Source: Chrysomallon squamiferum (Eukaryota; Mollusca; Gastropoda; Neomphalida; Peltospiridae). Taken from it: 64,000 bases of DNA. The DNA lies in contig CM022675.1 in NCBI GenBank assembly GCA_012295275.1, positions 3,095,536 through 3,159,535 on the forward strand, in the 5' to 3' direction. Below the pieces are notes generated by a model. That model saw only the letters and a list, made by a program, of their open reading frames with translations, was not told the origin of the DNA and did not search any database. Below are positions 25,270-36,921 of this stretch, piece by piece. Numbering within the stretch: position 1 is the first letter of the stretch; the number at the start of each line of letters is the position of its first letter. Made by a program: the position numbers and the translations under genes.

Positions 25270-26034
25270 TTTCAGGTATCGGACATTACAGTAATTTATC
25301 ATGTTATCATCATGAAATGAAACACAACTGGACTTCATCTAACTCAGTCTGTTCATTAACAAAACTTGACAGCAACAACATAAACATAATACTCAGAAAC
25401 TGGTGGGCTGAATACCAGTACTGGATTGGACTAAAACGGACTAAAGAGCTTGTACGGAGTGACAGTTAGTTTTTATTTTATCACATCAACTGGCTTCTAA
25501 AAAATATATAAATTACTGTTATCAATTTTATTTATTTATTTATTTATTAGCACATATATATTTTTTTCTTGTTCCTCTGGCTTTTTATGGTTGTTGAATA
25601 TGTTTCTGGATATAACTATCTTATTTATTTTATTTTTTATTTTTTTATTTTAGCTAACTCTCCATTCATTTTCCTTTCGCTTTATTATTTCGAATTTTTG
25701 TTTTAGATTATGAACCGTTCAGTATAAAAATTAACATTAGTCAAAATGGCTGTGTGCTGTTAGAAAAATCCTCAAATGGCAAAACTAAATTTTCTATTAG
25801 TAACTGTAGTGACGTCCACTCCGCCATTTGTGTTAGTAGTAAGTATTATTTATTTATTTATTTATTTACTTGTTTGTCTGAGTTTATTTTCCATACATTT
25901 GCTTATTTATTTTTATTATTATTAATACATTCATCAATTCATCAATTCATTTAGAATGAAATATTTTTAAAATAAATTATGTTAATATAAAATGTCAAAA
26001 TTTAGTTTGCACTTAAGGCAATACATGTTAGAAA

Positions 26035-26075
<41 letters not shown>

Positions 26076-29000
26076 GTGTTATTATTATTATTACTATCAT
26101 TATTTATTTATTTATGTATGGTTACGACTATAATTATATATATAATATATACTTCATTGTTATATACTTCACACTGGTAGACATTTTAGATATGTTTGGA
26201 TTAGAAGAATGATTTTGCTGAATGATGCAGTTTTGTGGTTATAACTTTACTCAACTATTTATGTATTATTGATTTATAACTATTATTTTATAGTCAGAAT
26301 TGTTTTAAAGTTGGTTGAATATTGAAATGTGGTTCATTTATGAATATAATTTTACAGATTAATCAAGACTCATACACATCATCTTGCTGGATATTTAAAT
26401 ATGGTTGACTTACGATTGTAATTTTATAGATTAAAGGAATGTTGTAGTTGACTGTTTAAATGAGGTTGATGTGTAACTAAGTTTAAATATTTTACAGATT
26501 TCAGTTTTCAGACTTCCACACAGACAGGCACTGACGTCATCACAACTCAGACAGGTATATTAATAAAACAGACAGCTAGGTATATCTGAAATAATGTTGT
26601 TTGTGTATTTCATAGTTGTTTTTTTAAATTTATTTGTTTGTTAATTATTTAATTGTTTGTTTGTTTGTTTATTTTATTACTTGTTTGTTATTTATTTGTG
26701 TACATATATTAACTAATAAACAAAATTAACTAATACTACTACTACTATCACAACTTCCATTACTATTAATTCAGAGTGTTTCTCTTATATTTTATTTTAT
26801 TAATTTTCTGTTTAAATGAAATAAACTGACAGATAGTAAAACCAGTTTCTGTCTTGTGTATTTTAAAAACTTTTGTTTTACATGTTTTATAGATTCTTCA
26901 TCAACTCAAGTTCAGATCACCTCCAAAACAACAATTAATTCAGGTAAAAATGTAAACAATATGAATATCTGTGTGATAGGTTTTGGGAGAGGGGCAAAGG
27001 AATGATAATTTCACTACTGATTAATTAATTAATTTATTATACTTGTTTCTTAAAATTTAATTATATTATTTTGACACTTATTTATTTTTTTAACTTTATT
27101 TATTTATTTATTTGTTTCTTTAGTGTTGTTTTGCTATTGTTGCTGAATTATCATTTGTATTCTCAGTAAATATTTTAACAGTATAAGAATATTTTTCCTT
27201 ATTTTAAATTAGATATAACTTCCTATTTTTGAAAAACGGTGTCTGTGTGCACTAGAATTTGTCATTATAATCAGTGAACACAAACGTGCATATTCTTCTC
27301 TTTAGAGACATGGATATTTGCAAATGTTTCTTATTTAGTAATGATACTTAACTTTGTTCTTGTATTTTATAAATCTCTATTTCTTTGTTGTAGTTGTCTC
27401 TGCTATTTTGATTAAAAGGTAATTATAGTTAATATTGTTAATTTTGTAAGTAAATATATTCTGTTTTATTACAGCTACTCTGCGTGTATTAAATAACGTC
27501 ACATGGGATACAGCGTTTTATACATGTCATCAACATGGAGAACAACTGTACAATACGTCAGATATTACATCACTGAGTGACGTCACAGCTGGATCATACT
27601 GGATTGGAGCTAAAGTTCAGTACAGTTCATGGATGTGGACAGGTGATATAAGTTATTATTTTGTTTTACGATCACAAAACTTTAAGAAATAAGCAGACCA
27701 AAAGTTATGACTACTGTGAATGTTCAGTTATATCAGATTTGTGTTACTATTTAATATATACCAGACAGTTTGTATATTTAATAAATATATTTCCTTATAT
27801 TGTTTAACAATATGCATTTGTTGTTGTATAAAATACAAATATGTAATAATAAGTAAAATAGATTTTATTAGGCTTTAGTACCAATACTTCTATCTCACTG
27901 CTATAAATAGGCATCTAGTCATGTTATGTAAAACACATCACAACAGCTGTGTCTAATTAACAACAAAAAAAAGTAAAAATTATTCATACATTATTGGCTC
28001 TCTAGTAGTATTACAATTACTATTATTACTGTTATTCTGACTAAATAATTCTACAGTTTGTATACTTGATATACAGTTTTTATTATAATTGTTTTGTAAT
28101 TAATTTATTATTACTGTTTTGTTATTGTTCTTGTAATTTAACACTTAAACAATTTCTTAAATACTGCTGTTATTATAATTATTACTACTGATGTTGTGGA
28201 CAGGTGATATAAATTATTGTTTTGTTGTACTGTGCATTTACAATCACAAAACTTAAAGAAATACACAGATCAAAAGTTATGACTACTCTGAATATTCAGT
28301 TGTATTAAATTTATATTACTTTGTACATTTATTAAATATACTTGCTAATATTGTTCAACAAAGTGAATTTGTTATTGTTACATAATGTATAAATTACACA
28401 ATCATGACAATGATAATTAAAAAGTAAAATAGATTTTTTTAGACTATTTCTCTCTCAGTGCTATAAATGAGCATCTAGTCATGTGATGTAAAACACATTA
28501 CATCAGATATGTCTAATTAACAAAACTAAATAAAATATTTATATTATATTTGTGAAAAGTATTTTCTTTTTTTTAACCCAAATCATTTACACTTTCATTT
28601 TCTCTCTCTGTATTATGATTATTGTTGTTGTTGCTGCAGCACAAATCGTTGTTGTTGTTTTATTTGTTGAATTCTAGTTAGGGGTAACATGTACTTCTTA
28701 ACATATAAAATTCATATTTATCTTGAACATTGTTTCTGAAAGACAGAATGTACCAATAAATGCAGTTAAACCCAGAAAACAAATGCACATACTTCTATAA
28801 ATGTTACTATCTCTTATGTTAATAACTTTTAAAAATCAATTATATTAAATAACACAAGTTGGGTTTACAGCAGATAACACAGCACTGTTTGATTACGTTG
28901 GAGAAGTGAATGAATCACAATCTGTACAGTTTTATCAAATCAAATACGACAACCAGGCAAGCCGATGTTACTACGAATGTCAACAACACACAAATACTGC

Positions 29001-29539
29001 AAGTGTAATGTATGTTGGATTACAGGTTGGTAACATAGATTTATTTATGATTTATTTATTAAGCTTACAGAAAATGATTTATTAAGCTTACACATCCATA
29101 TAAATAAATATAGAAACACACAGACATACATACAAATGTACACACATCCTGTGAAAGAAGAATGTTTTTGTCTTCCACCTGTAAAATGTCACTTCTGTCA
29201 TGATTGTTGATTTGGTCTGCTGTCCACTGAACGCACTCTAAGAGTTCAGGCTAGACCTGGGTAACTTACTTGTGTGTATTTTTGCTGTTCTGCTTGTACA
29301 ACCCTTATGTGACTGTTGTGACAAATTACCATTATTGTAATACTCTACCACTGTATTGACTATCCAGTGCTAGAGGTAATACAGTTCTAAAAGTGTTTGT
29401 TGTGTTTCTAGTGAACATAGATCATATATAGGGCACTCCAGAACAAAGCCAACTTGGCTAGTAACCTGCCAGAGACATAGATATTTATATACGTGAGTGT
29501 GTGTGTGTATTTATACATATATATGTGTGTGTGTGGTGT

Positions 29540-29585
<46 letters not shown>

Positions 29586-30934
29586 TATCTATGTGTGTAT
29601 GTATGCAGACATGCATATGTATATAAATACAAAATGAAAGTTAATTATGTGCGTCATACATACATACTTACATCCAAACATGAATACATGCAGATATCAA
29701 TACATATACAACACATTCCCTAACAGATAAAATATTATTTTTAAATGTAATTTATATACTCTTTGTTTTTTGCATAATAAAGACTCAAATGTCAATATTC
29801 ATGTAGTAAAAATGTTACAATTTAATCAAATATATTGTCATAAAGGCTAGGAATGGTTATTAAACATTTCAACTCATCTACATTTAAATATTTCTTACTG
29901 TGAAAAAATGTGGAATGGAAAACAGAATCAATTGATGTGAAAGTGGAAAAAAAAGTATTTTTATTTTAGCAGATATGTTTATTTTTTTAAATGTTTGTGT
30001 TACAGAGAGAGAAGTGTTACTGTTTTAACTGGAGAAGCTGGAATCAGATTTCATGTAAAATTGTTCACAGTTTAGCAACAAGTGTTCTTTTACTTGAACA
30101 CAGTTTTATCATTGTCTGTGACTCATATGTTATCATGTTTGGAACGGGAAACAGATTCAGTTTGTGAGAAGGTGGTAAGAAAATATTTTTAAATCGTGTC
30201 ACTTTTAATATTTCAAATGTTGGTTTTGCAGGGAGAGAAGTGTTACTGTTTCAAAAGGTTGAGCTCATTTCCAGGATTATTTCAAAGAGAAAATAAAAAT
30301 ATTTGTTTGGGGAACTTCATTGAAAACTGTGGTACTGAAAATACAATCAGTATTTATAAAACAGGTAATGTTTATTTATATACTTACTTACAATCTACCA
30401 TACTTTTCAAGAACAAAAAAAACAAAAAAACACCTAAAGTATATTCTAAATATTTCCAAGTAATGTTTCATTTTATCTTTATTATTATTATTTTTATTTA
30501 TTTTTTATTTACTTTTTTATTATTATTTTGTGGGTTTTTTAGGTAATTTTTAATTAATAATGGAGTATAAAAACAAAATGTATGAAATCAGAGTTCAAAT
30601 AATGAAAACTGAATCAGAATTATCATGTAACTTTATATTGTAGGTTTTGGTTTACTTAATGTATTTTCACTGAAAATATCCTTTCCAGGTCTGCCTTCCA
30701 GCTGGTCTTTGGATGTTGGTGGTCTCTGTGGCTATATTGAAACTCATAGACACAACGTGAAAACAGAGGAGAACTGTAATTTACAAAAAGGGTTTATTTG
30801 TAACTGTAAGTGAATACTTTATTATTAAAAACTAATCAAATAAGAAACCCTAAGATAAATATATACAGTGCAGGGAATTGAGAGTCCAAGAAAACCAGGA
30901 AGATATTATTAGTTTATAAGACAAATACTGACTT

Positions 30935-30970
<36 letters not shown>

Positions 30971-31670
30971 TTTCAGGTATCGGACATTATAATAATTCAT
31001 CATGTTATCATCATGAAATGAAACACAGCTGGACTTCATCTAACTCAGTCTGTTCATTGACAAAACTTGTCAGCAACAACATAAAGACAATAATCACAAA
31101 ATGGTGGGCTAAATACCAGTACTGGATTGGATTAAAACGGAGTAAAGAGCTTGTACGGAGTGACAGTTAGTTTATTTTATCACATCAGCTGGCATCTAAA
31201 ATATATAAATTACTGTTATCAGTTTTATTTATTTATTTATTATCACATATATATTTTTTATTGGCTTTTTATGGTTGCTGAATGTGTTGCTGGATATAAC
31301 TTTATTTATTTTTATTTTTATTATTAATGGAGACATATTTTTATTTATTTATTTTAGCTAACACTCCATTCATTTTCCTTTTGCTTTATTAATTCAAATT
31401 TTTGTTTTAGATTATGAACCGTTCAGTATAAAAATTAACATTACACAAAATGGCTGTGTGCTGTTAGAAAAATCCTCAAATGGCAAAACTTCATTTTCAA
31501 TCAGTAACTGTAATGACGTCCACTCCGCCATTTGTGTTAGTAGTAAGTATTATTTATTTGTTTACTTGTTTATTTATTTAATTATTTATTTGACTATGTG
31601 TTTATTTTCCTTATTTTGCTTATTTATTGTTATTGTTATTAACATATCAGTTCATTTACATGTTAGAAAT

Positions 31671-31712
<42 letters not shown>

Positions 31713-32678
31713 ATTGAGGACTAAATATTTTTGACAGTAGAAATCTGTTCCACCAACCACCATTAATCTCCCATTATTTAAAAACACAACTTACAATCAT
31801 CAGATATATAAATTATTTCATTAGAAACTTTAGTAACTGTTTTAATCTGTATTTGAAAATAGACTGACATAAATTGACTTACGACTATAATTATACATAT
31901 ATATATATTTCATTGTTATATACTTCACACTGGTAGACATTTGAGATATGTTTGGATTACGAGTATGATTTTGCTGAATGATGCAGTTTTGTGGTATTAA
32001 CTTTACTCAACTATTTATGTATTGTTGATTTGTAACTTATTTTATAGTCAGAATTGTTTTCATGTTGGTTGAATATTGAAATGTGCTTCATTTATGAATA
32101 TAATTTTTTTAAATAATCAAAAGTCATATATGTCATCTTGCTGGATATTTAAATATGGTTGACTTATGACTATAATTGTATAGATTTAAGGAACGTTATA
32201 GTTGACTGTTTAAATGAGGTTGATGTGTAACTAAGTTTAAATATTTTACAGATTTCAGTGTTCAGACTTCCACACAGACAGACAGATTTACAACACAGAC
32301 AGGTACGTGAATATTAAACAATGCTGTTTGTTTATTTGTTTGTTTCCTAGTTTATCATTTATTTATAATTGATTATTATAATTATCATTATTAATTTGTT
32401 TGTTTGATTGATTGATTGTTTATTTTATTATTTGTTTTTATTTATTGGTCATATGTTTTGATGTGCCTGTGTGTATATACACATATATGTTGCAGGTGTC
32501 GCTGTTGCTGTTTCTGTAACTGCTGTTGTAGTGTTAGTAGTGTGCTTAGTTGTCACTGTTGTTTATATGAAAAGGTAAATAGAGTTACCGTTCTTGACTA
32601 ATTTATGTTCTTGACTAATGTTTCAGTTCTCAAAATTATTTAATATACACAGATTTAAAAACAAGAAAAGAAACAAAG

Positions 32679-32710
<32 letters not shown>

Positions 32711-33258
32711 TAATAAACATCATCATCATCATTCATCATCATCATCATTATTGTTATTTCTTAAAAATAATTATTAAAAATTTATATTTTGTTTTCTTAA
32801 TAATTATTTCATATACACAAAAACCTAATGCAACAACAAGCAAGCAAACAAACAAATAATAATAATAATAATAATAGTAATAATAAAATGATGATGATAA
32901 TAACCATAACAAAAACAACAGCTATAATAACAACAATAATAATAATATTAAATACCACTATTACTACTACTACTGCTACTAACAATAATAACAATAACGA
33001 TAATAATAACAGTATTATTTTTTTTCTTATTGCAGGAAAAATGTTTTTTGTTTTCAACAAAAGTCAGCAGACATCATTCACAACAACGGCAACAACTCAG
33101 AGACTACGACAACAGCAACAGAAACTGAGAACAGTGCAATCAGTGACTCAAATTATGAGCGACTCAACACAACTCAAAGTTCTCAAAATGAGTACATGAA
33201 CGTGCCACGTGAAACAGAACATGTTTACTGTGTAATGCGCTCAAACACTGAAGACTAA
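22823..33258 (+). CDS. Gene C: two-module CTLD/WSC receptor with short tyrosine tail
   Basis: Predicted exons: 22823-22901, 23212-23379, 23942-24096, 24529-24661, 24991-25107, 25276-25464, 25707-25838, 26498-26554, 26893-26943, then 27475-27642, 28871-29025, 30232-30364, 30689-30805, 30977-31165, 31411-31542, 32252-32302, 32496-32574, 33036-33258. All 18 have GT-AG borders and matching phases, giving 775 residues. Signal peptide 1-26; module 1 is CTLD1-N, WSC, CTLD1-C, CTLD2, stalk (27-360); module 2 repeats this (361-675); transmembrane about 676-699; tail to 775. No signal peptide precedes module 2 and no membrane exon follows module 1, so one fused gene is the simplest reading. The alternative is a secreted module 1 plus a headless second gene. 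Function as a pattern-recognition receptor is inferred. Confidence 0.75.
23081..23160. repeat. (GA)n microsatellite in intron 1 of gene C
   Basis: About 80 bases of GA between the signal-peptide exon and CTLD1-N match the inverted (CT)n of F at 61861-61954. The flanking sequence (ATTTACGAATGTCTTGCAAG) is also shared with F. Confidence 0.95.
23212..26943 (+). CDS. Gene C module 1 (first ectodomain repeat)
   Basis: Eight exons. CTLD1-N at 23212-23379 has SLLNNVTWDTAFYTC and YWIGAKV. WSC exons 23942-24096 and 24529-24661 carry ASRCYYKC, EKCYCFN and CLGNFKENCG. CTLD1-C at 24991-25107 has GLCGYIE and GFICNC. CTLD2 is 25276-25464 (SCYHH, YWIGLKRTKELVRSD) and 25707-25838 (ends HSAICVS). Two Thr/Gln-rich stalk exons end at 26943 in phase 1, exactly the phase needed to enter the module 2 CTLD1-N exon. 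No hydrophobic membrane exon is present up to 27474. Confidence 0.8.
27475..32302 (+). CDS. Gene C module 2 (second ectodomain repeat)
   Basis: Seven exons repeat module 1 with the same boundaries, phases and lengths (168, 155, 133, 117, 189, 132 and 51 bases). All key cysteines and the WIG motifs are kept. It lacks a signal-peptide exon: there is no MAEL-type start between 26944 and 27474, only an intron whose acceptor matches the one preceding CTLD1-N elsewhere. Within it are a duplicated intron piece (28194-28522) and a truncated extra copy of the second WSC exon (30006-30054). Confidence 0.8.
28194..28522 (+). repeat. Tandem duplicate of intron with the exon 3' edge (first copy 27633-27962)
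   Basis: The copy starts inside the coding end of CTLD1-N (TGTGGACAG followed by GTGATATAA) and runs through the intron to TGTCTAATTAACAA. It contributes a donor site with no exon body and no acceptor, so it should be spliced out silently. Confidence 0.75.
30006..30054 (+). pseudogene. Truncated extra copy of the second WSC exon in gene C
   Basis: After an acceptor, the sequence reads REKCYCFNWRSWNQIS and meets GTAAAA at 30055. It matches the start of the full exon at 30232. Used together, the two would break the frame (phase 1 out into phase 0 in), so it is probably a dead duplicate. Confidence 0.6.
32496..33258 (+). CDS. Gene C transmembrane and short tail exons
   Basis: Exon 32496-32574 encodes GVAVAVSVTAVVVLVVCLVV, then TVVYMKR, a membrane helix with a basic stop-transfer. 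Exon 33036-33258 encodes a 74-residue Thr/Asn/Gln-rich tail with three tyrosines: SNYERL (YxxL), NEYMNV (YxN, Grb2-type and CD28-like) and HVYCVM. The tail has no clear similarity to the long tail of B, D and F. A second reading frame over 32828-33199 is a shadow produced by AAT repeats plus this exon. Confidence 0.8.
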
Positions 33259-33303
33259 AACAAACAAACTTTGACTGAGTAAAACACTTGATCTGCTAGT
33301 TAA

Positions 33304-33309
33304 AATAAA
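33304..33309 (+). terminator. Candidate polyadenylation signal of gene C
   Basis: AATAAA lies 46 bases after the stop codon at 33256-33258. It is unsupported by transcript data. Confidence 0.4.
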
Positions 33310-34130
33310 ACTTTTACACATGTACTGCATAGTCTGCACAGACATTTTAGTTTTAATTTTCTTTTTAATATCATATTCAGCAATATACTCAAACACAGAT
33401 TAATCAAATTAATTTAATGTTTATTGCATAAAGCATTGCTGTGAAATTGTTTAATTCTTTTAAATACAAACTTGCTAACAATCCACTGTTTATGCTGCAT
33501 TTAATTACAAAATAAGAAAATGGCGGAACCCAAATATTTCATTTCATTCTTATTTTACTATTTTAATTTATCTGTTGTGTTTTAAGATGGTTGTTGTTTG
33601 TGAGTAAATTTATATAAAATGTATTTTCAATCTGTGTCTGATCTCTTTTACTGTTTTATTTACAATTTTATTTCATACAGATATATTTTAGTGGTTTTAA
33701 AAAGTCAGTCTTATTTTATGAAATGATATGATGTGTTACACAGAACAGAAAACTAATAATAAGTGTCTGTAATTTTGTTTGTCCGTATGCATTTAAGGTA
33801 ATAAAAAAATAATAATAAATAAATATTTCAAAACTCCTACAGGAAGCAAATGACTATTAGAACACGCACATTGTTTTACCGAAGGTTCAGTCTTTAAATT
33901 ACATCCACATTTTTATTTATTTTAATTTAAAACAAAAAACTAACAGTGGAGGCTCAGTCTTTGTAGTAATTTAAAATATAAAAATATAAAAAGTAAGGTT
34001 GGAGGCTCAGTTTGCATAGTATCGTAATCGTATTTAATTGGACGCTTAGCGTTGTAAATTTACTAGTGTAAATTTATTCTAAAAAAAAACACACAATAAA
34101 AACAAAGTAAAAATTAATGAATTCGGATAA
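33310..34130. other. Intergenic DNA between C and the Tc1 element
   Basis: No gene is seen. A short phrase related to GGAGGCTCAGT recurs around 33880, 33950 and 34005 with A/T-rich spacers, a minor imperfect repeat. Confidence 0.5.
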
Positions 34131-34132
34131 TA

Positions 34133-35595
34133 TACTCTCCCAAAAAAGAAACGGAATATGGTTGATTTGTTAGATAACTATTGTAAACTGACACATATCG
34201 TTGTACAAACTATGAATATAATGACATTTGGTGGTTCAAACGTATAGCTTTTGTCAAAAAGCAGGTAACACAAAATAAAGGCTATGATTGTGTTTATTAG
34301 CCAAAACGTCCCCGCATGCAAACCACGTTACCAGTGCATGTGCACGTGCGGCACAAGAAACTTGAATATGAGGGTTATAAAAATGCAAAGTTTTCGAAAA
34401 CTTCTGTTCGTTATTTTTGTTCTGACCCAACAACAAACAAATGCCACGACTGAGTGAACCGCAACAAAACAACGCCATCGGCCGTTTACAAGCTGGCGAG
34501 TCCTTCTCGGCCATAGCCCGGGTGTTCCATACATCCCCAAGCACCATCTTGAGATTGTGTATCGGTTCCAGCAACACCAAACAACACGTGACCGTCCTAG
34601 ATCAGAAAGACCAAGTGTAACCACCAGGGCCCAGGACCGCTACATACGGGTACTTCATCTACGGGAAAGAACCACCACGGCTACCTCTACTGTTTCAGCA
34701 ATCCGAGGTCTGTGTAGAATATCGGCTCAGACAGCGCGCAATTGTTTACGCGAGGCAGGTATTCAAGCCAGACGGCCTGTAAGAAGAGTGGTTTTGACTC
34801 AACAACATCGTCGACTACGACGTCAGTGGTGTCAACTGCACAGAGTCTGGCCTCAGTTACGATGGAGAATTGTCTGGTTTAGTGATGAGGCTCGATTTCT
34901 GGAAAGATGTCGAGTTTACAGACGTCGTGGTGAACGTTTTGCTGCAAACTGCATACAGGAAGCAGACAGATTTGGTGGTGGTAGTGTGATGGTGTGGGCA
35001 GCAATCTCATACACTGGCAGGACCAACCTGGTTCACATCGAAGGCAACTTAGATACTGAGATGAAATTTTGCAGCCACATGTCGCTCCAATTATGAATAA
35101 TGGTAACGCTGTATTCCAGCACGACAATGTGAGACCACATACAGCCAGACTCACAACAGCGGACCTACACAACAATAACATTCAGGTCCTGCCCTCGCCC
35201 TCTAAATCTCCGGGTTTGAACCCTATAGAGCATTTATGGGATGAGTTGGATAGACGACTGAGGCAGCATCAACTACAGCCACAAAATCATGCTCAGTTGG
35301 TATTATTACTACAGACAGAGTGGGCCACCATTTCACAAGGTGTAATTCGTAATGTCATTACTGCTATGTGAAGGAGATGTCAGGCAGTTCTGGACTCCCA
35401 TAGTGGGCACACAAGGTATTGATATTATACTTTTATAACCTTGAACTTTAACCTTTTCAATGTAATACCATCAATATTAATGAACTGCGAAAGTGTGTGT
35501 AAAATGTGAACATTCTGCTGCTTTCTGTTGATCCATTAGATAGATATTCCCAATGTCAATACAATTTACTTTTGCGTTTCTTTTTTGGGAGAGTA
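34133..35595 (+). mobile_element. Tc1/mariner element with both TIRs and TA target duplication
   Basis: Perfect 21-bp inverted repeats occupy 34133-34153 (starting TACTCTCCCAAAAAAG) and 35575-35595. They are flanked by TA at 34131-34132 and 35596-35597. The interior is richer in GC than its surroundings and holds a transposase frame. It sits between the 3' ends of the convergent genes C and D. Confidence 0.9.
34441..35371 (+). pseudogene. Tc1-like transposase, two frameshifts
   Basis: The start is MPRLSEPQQNNAIGRLQAGE, a helix-turn-helix region with SFSAIARVFHTSPSTI. The frame breaks near 34560 and resumes as RFQQHQTTRDRPRSERPSV. It breaks again near 35070 and resumes as QPHVAPIMNNGNAVFQHDN. 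The triad residues are visible: D in WFSDEARF, D in FQHDNVRPH, E in NPIEHLWDELDRR, as in DD34E Tc1 elements. The stop follows VITAM at 35371. As read it cannot make transposase. The intact TIRs suggest fairly recent arrival. Confidence 0.85.
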
Positions 35596-35602
35596 TAGTA
35601 AT

Positions 35603-35619
35603 TAATAATAATAATAATA

Positions 35620-35693
<74 letters not shown>
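35603..35693. repeat. (ATT)n microsatellite
   Basis: AAT then ATT triplets lie immediately to the right of the Tc1 target site. Confidence 0.95.
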
Positions 35694-35694
<1 letters not shown>

Positions 35695-36921
35695 TGCTTC
35701 TTTCTATTTCCTTCTATTGTATCAAAATATTTCCTTATAATTATAAAATTTTAAATATATATTATATATATTCTGCTTGGAAGGGCAGCTAACTCTTCCT
35801 ATGTTTATTGTTTATTTTTATGTTTCTTTGAAAGTTTTGTGTACAAATTTACTCAGGGAATTGTTAATATTGTTTTTGTCTGTTTTTGAATTCGTGTTAT
35901 TATGAATTCGTGTTAGTATTTCATTGCTATATTAATGTAACCACTTTTTTGTAACCAAATATTTTTAATGTCTCCATATATTGCATACATTTAGTATGAA
36001 ACAGATTTCTGTTATTTTATTATTTAAAATAAAATAAATATACCATGGTAAGCAATTTTAATAAAATTAATATTTAAAGAATTATTAAAAAAGTATGATA
36101 AAAGAAATGATAAAAGAAAACTAAAGATTAATTGAAAAAAATATTTTATTCGTAATATAAAAATATATAATTATTTTATTAATGTAACTATTTTAAAAAG
36201 GGCTAGAATCAGCTTGGTCTAAAATACAGAATTCTTTTTTTTTTTTTTTTTTTTTTTTTGTGAGATGATTGGTACTGAAGTTTTCAAAGTGTACAAAATT
36301 AAACTAGTACTCACAAAATTGTCAACGGATTGATTTAAAAGTGATTGCCAAGTTAGAAACTTTACACAGTTCTGACAGTGATGTATTTTATCAGAATCTA
36401 TCATTATATAATTTGTTCTATTGTTTTTATTTTCAAAAGATAATGTTTGGTATCAGACTGCTGTGATTCTTTATCTTTCATTAATTTTATTAACTTTCTA
36501 TTTAATAATATTGTGACTCTGTTATAAAATGTATGTAAATTCATAATAGAAATTATATACAAAGCAGCCAGAGACATATTGGCTATGTTTTATATTTTCA
36601 AATCATTTTGTTAATTTGGCTGATGTTTATATGAGAATTGTGAGGGTAAATTTGATATAAGCAACAATGATTTTATATACACCAGGTCTACCTATATGCA
36701 GGATAAATAGCCAGTAGCCTGTCCTGTCTATGAGAGGGTACACATCTTGTTAATAACAAAAAGAGTAGTCCATGTTCTGATAACATCAGTTTTCCTCTTC
36801 TTTTTCCTATGATCCTTCACCACTTGTATGTCACCATGTAATCATATATTACAAATTATACAACATTTGTTCTTCGTTTGAAATCAAGAAATGACAAAAG
36901 AACACAGAATTATTAACATAA
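35694..36921 (-). other. 3' flank of gene D, homologous to the B flank
   Basis: It shares GGAAGGGCAGCTAACTC, the AATAAA block and the CTATATGCAGGATAAA region with 10300-11739. Similarity continues up to the stop codon. Confidence 0.65.
36145..36150 (-). terminator. Candidate polyadenylation signal of gene D
   Basis: AATAAA on the minus strand lies 772 bases beyond the tail exon's original stop, in the block conserved after B and F. Confidence 0.35.

Noticed and set aside
34254-35181. Minus-strand frames over the Tc1 element
   Set aside because: They are antisense shadows of the Tc1 transposase.
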